The notes under the pieces were generated by a model. That model was not told the origin of the DNA. It did not search any database and saw nothing but the letters and a program-made list of their open reading frames with translations. This document shows positions 51,381 to 60,506 of a DNA stretch of 64,000 nucleotides, piece by piece. The position numbers and the translations under genes are program-made. How positions within the stretch are numbered: position 1 is the stretch's first letter; every line of letters starts with the position of its first letter. The DNA comes from SHXR01 sp046160305 (lineage in GTDB: Bacteria; Pseudomonadota; Gammaproteobacteria; Burkholderiales; SG8-39). The DNA is taken from positions 1-64,000 of the forward strand of contig JBJXGX010000393.1 of assembly GCA_046160305.1 (NCBI GenBank), read 5' to 3'.

Positions 51381-52120
51381 TGCTCGAAGTGCGCGCGCTC
51401 ACAAAAATATTCGGCGGCCTGCGCGCGGTCGATGCCGCGAGCCTCGACGTGCCGCAGGGTTCGATCGTCGCGTTGATCGGTCCCAATGGCGCCGGCAAGA
51501 CGACACTGTTCGCATCGGTGACCGGGTTCGAGCGTCCCGATAACGGTTCGGTGCGCTACTCCGGCGAAGACATCACCGGCATGGCACCGCACGAGATCTG
51601 CGCGCGCGGCATGGTGCGCACATTCCAGATCACCCAGCCGTTCGCGAAGCTGTCGGTGCGCGAGAACATCATGGTCGGCGCGTACCTGCGCACGGCCGAT
51701 CGCAAGGAGGCAAGGCATCGCGCCGAGTCCATCAGCGATCTCGTCGGTATGAAAGGCATACTCGATCAGACTGCGGCGGGTCTCACGGTTGCCGGCCGAA
51801 AACGCCTGGAACTTGCGCGCGCACTCGCAACGCAGCCCAAGCTCTTGCTGCTCGATGAAGTGATGGCCGGACTCAATCCCACCGAAGTGACCGAGATCGT
51901 GGCGGTTGTGCGCGGCATTCGCGACGCCGGTGTCACGGTGTTCCTGATCGAACATGTGATGCAAGCCGTGATGAGTCTGTCCGAGCGCGTGTATGTGTTG
52001 TCGTACGGCAAGATCATCGCGGGTGGCACACCGCACGAAGTGGCAGGCAACCCACTGGTGGTCGAAGCGTATCTTGGGCGCGGCGCGGCCGACCGGATGC
52101 TGGGGAAAGCGCATGCTTGA
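51377..52120 (+). CDS. livG: branched-chain ABC ATPase LivG
   Basis: This 247-aa ATPase has Walker A GPNGAGKTTLF (about residue 37), the Q-loop FQITQPFAKLSV, signature LTVAGRKRLELARAL and Walker B LLLLDEVMAGLNPTE, then IEHVMQAVMSL. The signature reads VAGRK rather than SGGQ, as is usual for LivG. A longer frame to 50444 is a shadow of livM. It overlaps livF by eight bases. Confidence 0.93.
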   Translation: MMLEVRALTKIFGGLRAVDAASLDVPQGSIVALIGPNGAGKTTLFASVTGFERPDNGSVRYSGEDITGMAPHEICARGMVRTFQITQPFAKLSVRENIMVGAYLRTADRKEARHRAESISDLVGMKGILDQTAAGLTVAGRKRLELARALATQPKLLLLDEVMAGLNPTEVTEIVAVVRGIRDAGVTVFLIEHVMQAVMSLSERVYVLSYGKIIAGGTPHEVAGNPLVVEAYLGRGAADRMLGKAHA

Positions 52121-52814
52121 AGTGCGCGCATTGCGGGCCGGATATGGCGAGGTCGAAGTGCTTCGCGGCATCGACCTTGACGTCGGAGCGAAAGAGATCG
52201 TCGCGGTACTGGGCTCGAACGGCGCGGGCAAGTCGACGCTCAACAACAACCTCTCCGGAATCTACAAGCCTTTTGGCGGCACGATCCGGTTTGACGGCGC
52301 CGATATCACTGGCGCCCATTCGACGACAATCCTCGAGCGCGGACTCGTCCAGGTACCCGAGGGCCGGCGCGTCTTTCCGAACCTCTCGGTACGCGAAAAC
52401 ATCGAGCTTGGCAGCTATCGGCGCGGACGGGCGAATCGCGCCAAGAATCTGGACAGAGTAATCGGCATCTTCCCGCGCCTCAAAGAGCGCTTCGGACAGC
52501 TCGCCGGCACGCTCTCCGGTGGGGAGCAGCAAATGCTTGCGATCGGGCGCGGCTTGATGTCCGAGCCGCGATTGATGATTCTCGACGAGCCATCCCTTGG
52601 CCTATCGCCGCTCTTGGTCGAGCAGATGTTCGATCTCGTGAAGACCCTGCATGCCGAGGGCTTGGCCATTCTCCTCATGGAACAGAACGTCGTGCAGTCG
52701 CTCGATGCTGCGCATCGTGCATACATCATCGAGAACGGCGTGGTGGTGATGTCAGGCGCGGCGCACGAGCTCGCGCAGAATCCTGAGTTGAGGCGCCGTT
52801 ATCTCGGTATCTGA
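52113..52814 (+). CDS. livF: branched-chain ABC ATPase LivF
   Basis: This 233-aa ATPase has Walker A GSNGAGKST (about residue 36), the signature LSGGEQQMLAIGRGL and Walker B LMILDEPSLGLSPLL, with the typical LivF PEGRRVFPNLSV stretch. It forms the heterodimeric motor with LivG. The start overlaps the livG stop by eight bases. It is the last gene of the operon; a convergent SDR gene follows. Confidence 0.93.
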   Translation: MLEVRALRAGYGEVEVLRGIDLDVGAKEIVAVLGSNGAGKSTLNNNLSGIYKPFGGTIRFDGADITGAHSTTILERGLVQVPEGRRVFPNLSVRENIELGSYRRGRANRAKNLDRVIGIFPRLKERFGQLAGTLSGGEQQMLAIGRGLMSEPRLMILDEPSLGLSPLLVEQMFDLVKTLHAEGLAILLMEQNVVQSLDAAHRAYIIENGVVVMSGAAHELAQNPELRRRYLGI

Positions 52815-52863
52815 TTCACCCGCGGGCAAGTGGCGCGATCAGGATCGCCGTGTGCATGATCCA

Positions 52864-53622
52864 CTAACCGGCCAACCAGCCCCCATCCACTGGCAGGTGC
52901 ACGCCCGTCGTCCAGCTTGCTTCATCGCTCGCAAGATAAAGGACGCCTGCGGCGATCTCGTCCGGCCGCCCGAGGCGTCCCATTGGGTGTCGCGCAGTGA
53001 GTATCGCTCGGCGTGCACCCGGGTCCGTGGCACGTTCCATCGATCGATCAAGCAACGGGGTTGTCGTCGCGCCGGGCAGCACGGCATTGCAGCGGATGCC
53101 GTAACCGGCGTAGTCGAGCGCGATCGAGCGCGTCATGCTGAGGATCGCGCCCTTCGTCGCGATGTAGGCGCAATTGTTGAGGCCGCCCGCGACCGCAAGC
53201 TGTGAGGCGACAGTGACGATCGCCCCGCTCCGTTGACCCATCATGCCGGGCAGCACTGCCTTGCACCAAAGCCACGTGCCTTTGACATTCACCGCAAACA
53301 CATTGTCCCAGTCGGCGCCGAGAACCTCGTGCGCGGGCTTGCCGGGTGAGTAGCCCGCGGCAGTAACGAGGATGTCGATGCGTCCAAAGCGTGTAGCGGT
53401 CTCGCTCGCCGCGTGTTGCACACCTTGCTCGTCCGTGACATCTCCAGAAATGATATGCACGCGATCACCAGCGCCTAGCGCTGCGGCAGTGTCGCGCAGC
53501 GTTGGTTCATCGCGGTCGACGAGCGCAACGGACGCCCCTTCGCGCAGGAACAGTTCGGCAGTGGCGCGCCCGATTCCCGACGCACCGCCGGTGATGACGG
53601 CAATCTTGTTGACGAGTCGCAT
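52864..53622 (-). CDS. short-chain dehydrogenase/reductase
   Basis: This 252-aa classical SDR has the cofactor motif TGGASGIGRA (residues 12-21), an NNAG-equivalent TAAGYSPG, the active-site Ser-Tyr-Lys arrangement (VASQLAVAGGLNNCAYIATKGA), and the C-terminal substrate loop. The NNAG motif is altered to TAAG. An Asp in LVDRDEP suggests NAD rather than NADP preference. The start at 53622 is chosen over 53646 because it gives the normal N-terminal length. Confidence 0.9.
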   Translation of the reverse strand: MRLVNKIAVITGGASGIGRATAELFLREGASVALVDRDEPTLRDTAAALGAGDRVHIISGDVTDEQGVQHAASETATRFGRIDILVTAAGYSPGKPAHEVLGADWDNVFAVNVKGTWLWCKAVLPGMMGQRSGAIVTVASQLAVAGGLNNCAYIATKGAILSMTRSIALDYAGYGIRCNAVLPGATTTPLLDRSMERATDPGARRAILTARHPMGRLGRPDEIAAGVLYLASDEASWTTGVHLPVDGGWLAG

Positions 53623-53713
53623 GACCGAGAAGGCTACCCGTGTCACCCGTCAATCGCAACTTGCCCGTGCAGCTTCTCCGAATTGTCAGGTGCACACGAA
53701 TCTATCCGTGGCT

Positions 53714-55300
53714 TCAGCGATCGTCGTCGTCCTCGTCCGACTTCCGGCTTGGGAACACGCACTCGAAATTCGCCGCGTCATTCGAGTTGCCGATGCCTGT
53801 CCATCGGGCCTCACGTGGATAATGGCACAGCGGACGCGTGCGAACCGTCTTGTCCGGCAGCGTCTGCGACGCGACGATATGATCCGGCGCGAGGCCCTGC
53901 TCCACCCACGTCACAAGCGGCGCGAGGCGGTCCCAATCTTTCAAGCCGCCGCCGATGGCGCCGCAGTGATCCATTCCTGGGACCGGGAAGAAGCGTATGA
54001 ATTTCTCGGTCTCGTGTCGCGAGCCGTTTTCATCGAGCACAGCCTCGTAATACTCGAGGGTCCGCTGCGGTGGAATGAGCCCGTCGCTCCAACCGTGATA
54101 GAGAATGAATTTTCCGCCCCGCTCGCGGAAGTCCGAGAGATCCGGATCGACCGCGTCGAGAATGCGCGCCATCAAACGGCCCTGCTGCGGATCGGTGTCG
54201 AAGTTGAAGTCGTACCAGTTGTAGCCGGGCGGCGGACCAGGGTCGTTCTGGAAGAACAGGTAGTTCATGAAGCTGAACGTGAATCCGCCCTGGAAATTGA
54301 GGGGGGGTATCAGCCAGATCGGCCAACCCGCCTCGGATCCCACCGGCTTCCCGGGATAGAGCGAGCGACCCGACGATGTGCGCGGCCCGTCGTAGACGTT
54401 CTGTACCGCCTTCACTTGCGCCTCGGACAGGCATGTTGCCGGATCGGCCCCGCGCGAGCAGGCGTGTTCGGCGGCTTTGAACTTGCACGCAAGCGGATTG
54501 GAGATCAGGCCGTCCTTCACACCGTCGATCGCATCACACTTCGCGAGCGCCGCGGCATTGAGTGCCCCGGCCTGCGCCGGCGAGATCGTGCCCAGCACAG
54601 AATTTCCTTTCCCTTTGTCGGGCAGGAATTGGCGCAAGCTCCAGTTCTGCTCGATCGCAAGCCGAGTGAGATTGTGGGCCGGCGCGCCGCCGACGATCCC
54701 ATCGAATGCCGCGGGGTCACGTTGCGCTGCCATCAGGGCCTGCCGTCCGCCCGTCGAGCAACCTTCGAAGTACGAGTACTCGATGCGACGGTCGTAGTAG
54801 GACTGAATAATTCGCTTCGCGACCCGCGTGGTCTGCTCGGCCGCGCGGTACCCGTAGTCGATCTCGGCCGCACGATTGTTGAAGGCCCAGCTCGCATCAT
54901 TCGCAGCGGGGGTCGCATGACCCGAATCGCTGTTCGCGGCCGCGTATCCCTGGGCCAAACGATTGAGCGGCAGGGCCACTGAGCCATCGAAACCGCCGTC
55001 GCCAGCCATCAGAAAACGACCATTCCAATTGTTGGTTGGCAGGCCAACCGCGAATCGGATATTGCTGGGCGCCGGCCCGATTACACCGGTGACCTCGCAG
55101 TATTCGACACCAGCCGTAGACTTGAGATTTGCGTTCGTGAGTGTCGTGTGACTCGGCACGGACAGCGTGGGCAGGATCGACGGCGCGCAGGCCGGCAACA
55201 CCGCGTGCGCACCGTTTGCATAGAGCGCCGCACCGGCCAAGGCAACGGAACGGATGAACGAGCGAAGCACGAACGATTCCGCTACTCGAGGATCGATCAT
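53714..55300 (-). CDS. tannase/feruloyl esterase family protein, exported
   Basis: This 528-aa protein has a signal peptide (FIRSVALAGAALYANGAHA) and the tannase-family nucleophile motif CSTGG in YFEGCSTGGRQALMAAQRD (about residue 180). The Asp is in YHGWSDGLIPP and the catalytic His is in GMDHCGAIGGG. Paired Cys next to Ser and His form the family's disulfide. It hydrolyses aromatic esters such as feruloyl, galloyl or terephthalate-type esters. GGAGGAG precedes the ATG at 55300. Confidence 0.9.
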   Translation of the reverse strand: MIDPRVAESFVLRSFIRSVALAGAALYANGAHAVLPACAPSILPTLSVPSHTTLTNANLKSTAGVEYCEVTGVIGPAPSNIRFAVGLPTNNWNGRFLMAGDGGFDGSVALPLNRLAQGYAAANSDSGHATPAANDASWAFNNRAAEIDYGYRAAEQTTRVAKRIIQSYYDRRIEYSYFEGCSTGGRQALMAAQRDPAAFDGIVGGAPAHNLTRLAIEQNWSLRQFLPDKGKGNSVLGTISPAQAGALNAAALAKCDAIDGVKDGLISNPLACKFKAAEHACSRGADPATCLSEAQVKAVQNVYDGPRTSSGRSLYPGKPVGSEAGWPIWLIPPLNFQGGFTFSFMNYLFFQNDPGPPPGYNWYDFNFDTDPQQGRLMARILDAVDPDLSDFRERGGKFILYHGWSDGLIPPQRTLEYYEAVLDENGSRHETEKFIRFFPVPGMDHCGAIGGGLKDWDRLAPLVTWVEQGLAPDHIVASQTLPDKTVRTRPLCHYPREARWTGIGNSNDAANFECVFPSRKSDEDDDDR

Positions 55301-55594
55301 GGTAGGTTTCTCCTCCGAAGTTATTCGAATCGGCAACCCGCATTGTCGGAAAGTGGCGGGCACCTCGGTTTCATCGCTTTATACGCCCGACAGCAAGAAA
55401 CCGTCAACAAGCGGCGTTTCGTGCCTCCGGCACGCACGATGACATGCCTACATCGCCACGCTGAATCCTCACCACGCGATTGGGCGCGGCAGCGTTCGCG
55501 TTCGCCTGCGTACGCATGCCCGAACAACAGGATCAATAAGGGGCACATGGACCCCGCTGCTAAACTGACTGCTCGAGTTGACCAGGAGCAGCGT
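55301..55594. other. divergent promoter region, tannase-type esterase and Bug receptor
   Basis: The region separates two divergently transcribed genes that plausibly act together: an exported ester hydrolase and a carboxylate receptor. No gene, clear promoter or terminator is seen inside it; a short open frame running through it has no family features. Confidence 0.4.
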
Positions 55595-56563
55595 ATGCAT
55601 TGGACAGGAAAAATTCCGCCGGTGCTGTTCTTATGCGGCGCAGCCGCGATCGCGACGGCACAGGCTTGGCCCGCGAAGCCGCTGCGGCTGCTGATTCCCT
55701 TCGCACCGGGCGGCGGCGCCGATGTCGCGGGGCGGCTGCTCGCGCAGGAATTGACCGAATCGCTCAAACAACCGGTCATCGTCGAGAATCGCGCCGGCGC
55801 CGGCGGCACGATCGCTCCCGATCTCGTGGCGAAGTCGCCCGCGGACGGCTACAGCATCGTGCTGGCGCACGTCGGCGGCATCTCGATTGCGCCCTCCCTC
55901 TATAAGAAGCTCCCCTACGATCCGGAAAAGGACCTCGCGCCGGTCACCTTGGTGGTGAACGCCTTGAGCGTGCTGGTCGTCAATCCCGCACTGCCGGTGA
56001 AGAGCGTCGGCGAACTCATCACCTACGCTCGGGGCAACCCGGACAATTTGTCGTACGGCTCCGCTGGCGCCGGGACCGACACGCACCTCGCCGCCGAGCT
56101 CTTCAAGTCGATGACCGGCACGCGGATGGTGCATGTTCCCTACAAGGGGGGCGCACCGGCGTTGCTTGATTTGATCGCAGGGCGTGTACAGCTCAGCTTC
56201 GCGTCGGTGGCGACTACGATCAGCGCGATCCAGGGCGAGAAACTGCGCGCACTCGCCATGACGGGAACGAAACGTTACGAGCTGCTGCCGAACCTACCGA
56301 CGATCGCCGAAGCGGGTGTGCCGGGCTACGAGATCAACAACTGGTACGGCCTATTCGTTCCGGCAGGCACGCCCGTAGACGTGATTCAGCGCCTGAACGC
56401 CGATACGATCAAGGCGGTGCAAAGGCCCGAGGTGCGCGCCAGACTCATTTCCGCGGGGATGGAGCCGAGCTGGAATACACCCGAGCAATTCGCCGCGTAC
56501 ATCAAATCGGAGAACGTGAAGTGGAGCAAGATCGTGCGCGACTCGGGTGCGACGGCCGATTAG
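55595..56563 (+). CDS. Bug/TctC-family periplasmic solute-binding protein
   Basis: This 322-aa protein has a signal peptide (cleaved near ATAQA) and the Bug motifs WPAKPLRLLIPFAPGGGADV, VENRAGAGGTIAPDLVAKS, and HVPYKGGAPALLDLIAGRVQ. AGGAG precedes the ATG. It is divergent from the tannase-type esterase, so the acid released by that enzyme is a reasonable ligand guess. Confidence 0.92.
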   Translation: MHWTGKIPPVLFLCGAAAIATAQAWPAKPLRLLIPFAPGGGADVAGRLLAQELTESLKQPVIVENRAGAGGTIAPDLVAKSPADGYSIVLAHVGGISIAPSLYKKLPYDPEKDLAPVTLVVNALSVLVVNPALPVKSVGELITYARGNPDNLSYGSAGAGTDTHLAAELFKSMTGTRMVHVPYKGGAPALLDLIAGRVQLSFASVATTISAIQGEKLRALAMTGTKRYELLPNLPTIAEAGVPGYEINNWYGLFVPAGTPVDVIQRLNADTIKAVQRPEVRARLISAGMEPSWNTPEQFAAYIKSENVKWSKIVRDSGATAD

Positions 56564-56667
56564 GTGGGGTCGGTGATGAATGGCGCGGACCAAAGCCAAT
56601 TGAGCGATTCGGGTCGGAGGTCGTGGCTCGGGGGTCAGGTCTCGATACGCTTTGATTCCTCTAACCA

Positions 56668-57600
56668 TTATCGCCCCGGCTCGCCCGAAAGCTGCCAGTG
56701 GTAACCGAGCCGCGGAAAATGCACCATCAGGCGGCCCAATCGATCGTCGTCGCGTGTGAGCGCGATCGCCTCCGCTGTCGCCCGCACGACAGTACCGATT
56801 GTCGCATCGGGCGCGTGTCCCTCGGTACCGATCGTGATGATCGCGCCCGCAGCGGGCGGCAACGGCAACCCCGTGGGGTGTAGTGCTGCATCCGGCGCGG
56901 ACACCCGCGCCACGTCGAGCGCCTTGGCCGCTTCGAGCTCGATCCGCATGCCGTGACCGATCGCTTTGACCCTTGCGGTCCAGGCGCAGAGCGACGCAAG
57001 CCCGTCCAGAACATCCGTCGCGCGGCCCTCGAACGCGTGCAGCCACCAGATCCGCTGATACACCGCGAAATCGGCGAGCCCAGGCTGTTTGCCAAGCAGG
57101 AACGGGCGATGGTCGGCGAGAAGCTCGTCGAGCCATGTCAGCATGATCCGGCATTGTTCGCGATGGTGGGGAATCGCGGCCGCCATCTCCGCGGCGTTCG
57201 GTGGCGGATGTCCGCGCATCGCAGCGCGGTCGGCGTGGAAGGCCGCACCGAGCCGATCGTCGTTGACGAAGGTCACATAGCGGGCGGTCGGCCACATCAG
57301 CACACGCTCGGCCCAAGTGCACCAGATTTCCGTTTCGGCGCGCCGCCCTCCCGGGAAAATTGTCGGCTCCGGTTGGAGCCGCTCGAGGGTCGCCGCGATG
57401 AGATTCGTATCGCAGAAGATGTCCGCCCCGATCTGCAGCACGGGAATCCGACGGTAGCCGCCTGAGAGCGGGATGAGGTGCGGCTTTGGCAGGACCATCG
57501 GCTGGATCACCGATCGCCACGACATCTGTTTCAGGCCGAAGATGAGGCGCACCTTCTCCGAATAGGGCGAGATATCGTAGTGATGCAGGATTGGTTCCAC
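56668..57600 (-). CDS. glutathione S-transferase family protein (extended)
   Basis: This 310-aa protein has an N-terminal thioredoxin-like domain (EPILHHYDISPYSEKVRLIF, GGYRRIPVLQIGADIFCDTNLIAATLE) and a C-terminal helical domain with FLLGKQPGLADFAVYQRIWW. It is about 80 residues longer than a typical GST, with an additional C-terminal domain. The start is placed at GTG 57600 because the thioredoxin fold begins directly after it. The divergent DsbA-like isomerase suggests a glutathione-dependent pathway. Confidence 0.8.
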   Translation of the reverse strand: MEPILHHYDISPYSEKVRLIFGLKQMSWRSVIQPMVLPKPHLIPLSGGYRRIPVLQIGADIFCDTNLIAATLERLQPEPTIFPGGRRAETEIWCTWAERVLMWPTARYVTFVNDDRLGAAFHADRAAMRGHPPPNAAEMAAAIPHHREQCRIMLTWLDELLADHRPFLLGKQPGLADFAVYQRIWWLHAFEGRATDVLDGLASLCAWTARVKAIGHGMRIELEAAKALDVARVSAPDAALHPTGLPLPPAAGAIITIGTEGHAPDATIGTVVRATAEAIALTRDDDRLGRLMVHFPRLGYHWQLSGEPGR

Positions 57601-57704
57601 TCGCGCACCCGTTCGGTGTGAATCAGGCCGCGACGATAGCAAGAAAATACCGGCATCACGCGGCGGGTCCACATCAACAATGCACCGGACGCCGCTCTCC
57701 CGGC

Positions 57705-57745
57705 GATCCGTTCAATGTCGACCCGTTCAATGTCGACCCGTTTAA
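57705..57745. repeat. short direct repeats upstream of the DsbA-like gene
   Basis: CCGTTCAATGTCGA occurs at 57710 and 57725, and a degenerate third copy (CCGTTTAATTGA) at 57740. The repeats lie 80 bases upstream of the DsbA-like gene and 110 bases upstream of the divergent GST gene, a position that suits an activator site. Confidence 0.55.
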
Positions 57746-57824
57746 TTGACCGGTCGATGCGCCGGGCGTATCGTCGGCACAGATGGGGAACGGCCGCATA
57801 GTCATTGCAACAACGGAGCAAGGA

Positions 57825-58475
57825 ATGAACGATCCTGTCTCGCCCGCTACGCTCAAGGTCTACATCGATTACAAGAGTCCGTACGCCTATCTCGCCAAGG
57901 ACCTCATCTACGACCTCGAGAAGAAGATCTCCATCAAGATCGACTGGTTGCCATACAACCTCGATTTTGCGGACAAGTACGCCGGGGTCTCCAGCGTCGA
58001 TGCCAGCGGAGCAGTCGTAATCAATCGGAGCGCGCATCAATGGCGGCGCACGAAGTATGAGTACATGAATTGCCGCCGCGAGGCCAATCTGCGCAGTCCG
58101 CGACTGATCATTCGCGGCACGCGGAAGATCTGGGATTCGTCACTTGCCGCGATCGGTCTGCTGTACGCCAAGCAACAGGGCGTGTTCCGCGCCTACAACG
58201 ACCGGATATTCGAGCGCTTCTGGAAACGCGAGCTCGATATCGAGGATCGCAATGTCCTCGCGGCCATTTTGGCGGAGTGCGGCGCCGATGCGGCTGCCTT
58301 CCCGGCGTTCCTGGATGGCGAGGGCCGGCAGCTTCACGGACGCATCCAACACGAAGCGGACGCGGCGGGCGTATTCGGTGTGCCGAGTTTCCTCTTCGAC
58401 GACGGTGATCTCTATTGGGGTCGCGAGCACCTGCCGCGAATCGTCGAGCTGTGTGCCGAGCGAGCGGCGGCGTGA
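57825..58475 (+). CDS. DsbA-family 2-hydroxychromene-2-carboxylate isomerase-like protein
   Basis: This 216-aa kappa-GST/DsbA-fold protein has YIDYKSPYAYLAKDLIYDL at the N-terminus where HCCA isomerase has its catalytic Ser, and the cis-Pro FGVPSFLFDDGDLYWGREHL at the C-terminus. There is no CxxC, so it is an isomerase-like rather than a redox protein. The ATG at 57825 follows GCAAGGA. HCCA isomerase acts in naphthalene-type degradation with glutathione, but substrate here is not shown. Confidence 0.8.
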   Translation: MNDPVSPATLKVYIDYKSPYAYLAKDLIYDLEKKISIKIDWLPYNLDFADKYAGVSSVDASGAVVINRSAHQWRRTKYEYMNCRREANLRSPRLIIRGTRKIWDSSLAAIGLLYAKQQGVFRAYNDRIFERFWKRELDIEDRNVLAAILAECGADAAAFPAFLDGEGRQLHGRIQHEADAAGVFGVPSFLFDDGDLYWGREHLPRIVELCAERAAA

Positions 58476-58508
58476 GCCGATAGCGCATTGCATATGAAGG
58501 GACCCGCC

Positions 58509-59471
58509 ATGCATTGGATCCGGATATTGATCGTTCTCGCGTTTGGCCTATTCGCGGCCGGCGCGATGGCCCAAAGCTATCCGAGCAAACCGATCCGTTG
58601 GATCCTTGGCTTCCCACCTGGCGGAAGTGGTGATGTGCTGTGTCGAATGTTAGGTGCCAAATTATCGGAAGTACTGGAGCAGCCGGTCGTCGTCGAGAAT
58701 CGCAGCGGCGCCGCCGGCAATATCGGCATGGAACTCGCGGCGAAATCACCGCCCGATGGCCATACCATCGCATTCGTCTACTCCGGGACGCACTCGATCA
58801 ATCCCAGTCTCTACAGCAAGATGCCGTTCGCGGAAAGCGACTTCGCGCCGGTGATCTGGCTGTCATCGGTGCCACTGGTGCTCGTCGTGCCGGCATCGCA
58901 ACCGGTCATGACGGTGAAGGAGTTGATTGCCCTTGCCAAGGCGAAGCCGGGCCAGCTTGGTTTCGGCTCCGCCGGTAGCGGTGCGATCAATCATCTCGCC
59001 GGCGAGTTGTTCAGTTCCATGGCCGGTACGCAGCTCATCCATGTGCCTTACCGCGGTGGTGGACCGGCCACGGCGGCACTGCTCGGTGGAGAAATTGCGA
59101 TGATATTCAGCGAACCCGCTTCGATCGTGCAGCACATCAAGGCCGGCAAACTGCGCGCCATCGCGGTCACCAGCGGCAGGCGGGGGCTATTGATGCCCGA
59201 ATTGCCGACTGCCGCGGAAGCCGGCGTTCCTGACTACGATGTAACGGCGTGGAACGGGGTGCACGTTCCGGCCGGGACGCCCCCGGCGATCATCAAGCGG
59301 CTCAACACCGAGTTCAACAAGATCATCACCGCGCCGGAAATGCGCGCTCGCATGATCGCCAGTGGGTTCGAGCCGGTCGGCGGCGAGCCGGAGCACCTGA
59401 GCGAGCTGATCCGCACCGAAACCACGAAATGGGCCAAGGTGGTCAAAGCGACCGGCATGAAGGTCGACTAA
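58509..59471 (+). CDS. Bug/TctC-family periplasmic solute-binding protein
   Basis: This 320-aa protein has a signal peptide (cleaved near AGAMAQS) and the motifs PSKPIRWILGFPPGGSGDVL, VENRSGAAGNIGMELAAKS and VPYRGGGPATAALLGGEIAM. GAAGGGA precedes the ATG at 58509; upstream ATGs at 58488 and 58494 lack a signal rationale. It lies 33 bases after the isomerase gene, so the two are probably co-transcribed. The ligand may be the aromatic acid feeding that pathway. Confidence 0.92.
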   Translation: MHWIRILIVLAFGLFAAGAMAQSYPSKPIRWILGFPPGGSGDVLCRMLGAKLSEVLEQPVVVENRSGAAGNIGMELAAKSPPDGHTIAFVYSGTHSINPSLYSKMPFAESDFAPVIWLSSVPLVLVVPASQPVMTVKELIALAKAKPGQLGFGSAGSGAINHLAGELFSSMAGTQLIHVPYRGGGPATAALLGGEIAMIFSEPASIVQHIKAGKLRAIAVTSGRRGLLMPELPTAAEAGVPDYDVTAWNGVHVPAGTPPAIIKRLNTEFNKIITAPEMRARMIASGFEPVGGEPEHLSELIRTETTKWAKVVKATGMKVD

Positions 59472-59609
59472 CGAAAACATCGCCTGCCGGCATCTGTCCA
59501 TAATGCAGCGGAGCGGCGCTTAGCCGCGCGGCGTATTGCGGCGTATTGCGGCGCAGGGCGGGCCGGCGGATCAGTACGACATCAACAACCCTCACCTGTT
59601 TGATTCCCT

Positions 59610-60344
59610 ATGTCCACCCCTTCTCCAAAACTCTCCGGCAGGCTCGCGCTCGTCACCGGCGCATCGTCAGGCATTGGACGCGCCACGGCCGTGGCCCTTG
59701 CGCGCGAGGGCGCAACAGTCATGGCCAACGGCCGGCGGGCGACCGAACTCGCGGCGCTCGCGGACGAGTGCGCATCGTTCGCCGGACGCATCCAACCCAT
59801 CGCGGGCGATCTCGCCGACACTGCATTCGTGTTGCGTCTTGCCGAGAGTGCCGCGGAAGCCGACATTCTCTGCACCAACGCCGGCGCGGTCACCTATGCG
59901 CCGTTTCTCGAGATCACGACCGAACAGATCGAGACGATGTTCCGCGTGAACGTACTCTCCACCATTCACCTTGCACAGGCGATCGCCCGCTCGATGGCCG
60001 CCCGCAGGCGCGGACACATCGTGATGATGACGTCGATCGCCGCACGCGAGATCTACACATTCGGATCGGTCTACGCCGCATCCAAGCACGCCCTCAGTGC
60101 GATCGCGCAATCGATGCGACTTGAGCTCCGATCGGCGCGTGTGCGCGTCACCGAAGTGCGCACCGGCACGGTGTCCACGCCGATGAACGCGACCTACACA
60201 CATCCGGCTGTGGTCGCGGCGCGCAGCAAGCGCACGGTCACGCCCCTCACCGCAGAAGAAGTCGCCGACGCCGTCCTCGGTGCGCTCACTGCCGGAGCGA
60301 ACGTCTCGACCGATCTGATCGAGATGCGCCCGCTTGGCGGCTGA
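59610..60344 (+). CDS. short-chain dehydrogenase/reductase
   Basis: This 244-aa classical SDR has TGASSGIGRATAVAL near residue 16, a CTNAGAVTYAPF motif, and the catalytic Ser-Tyr-Lys (MMTSIAAREIYTFGSVYAASKHA). ANGRRATEL after strand two has two Arg, which favours NADPH. A C-terminal LTAEEVADAVL follows. Function is a generic alcohol/ketone oxidoreductase; it lies between two Bug loci. Confidence 0.9.
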   Translation: MSTPSPKLSGRLALVTGASSGIGRATAVALAREGATVMANGRRATELAALADECASFAGRIQPIAGDLADTAFVLRLAESAAEADILCTNAGAVTYAPFLEITTEQIETMFRVNVLSTIHLAQAIARSMAARRRGHIVMMTSIAAREIYTFGSVYAASKHALSAIAQSMRLELRSARVRVTEVRTGTVSTPMNATYTHPAVVAARSKRTVTPLTAEEVADAVLGALTAGANVSTDLIEMRPLGG

Positions 60345-60506
60345 CAGGCGCGCGAATCAGGCGCCCCGTGGCTCAGGAGGCGAATTCATCCGCCTTGCAC
60401 CGCAGCCGCCGTTGCCTCGGAAGGTGTCGGGACGATCGTCAGCAATGGCGACATCCTTCTGCATGAGAAAGTCGAAATACCTCTCAGCCTTGGAGATCGC
60501 GCGCGC

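Noticed and set aside
60357..60506. Stop-codon read-through extension of the Bug receptor
   Set aside because: The frame stays open for 49 codons after the stop, but the receptor already has full family length and the extra part has no recognised features.
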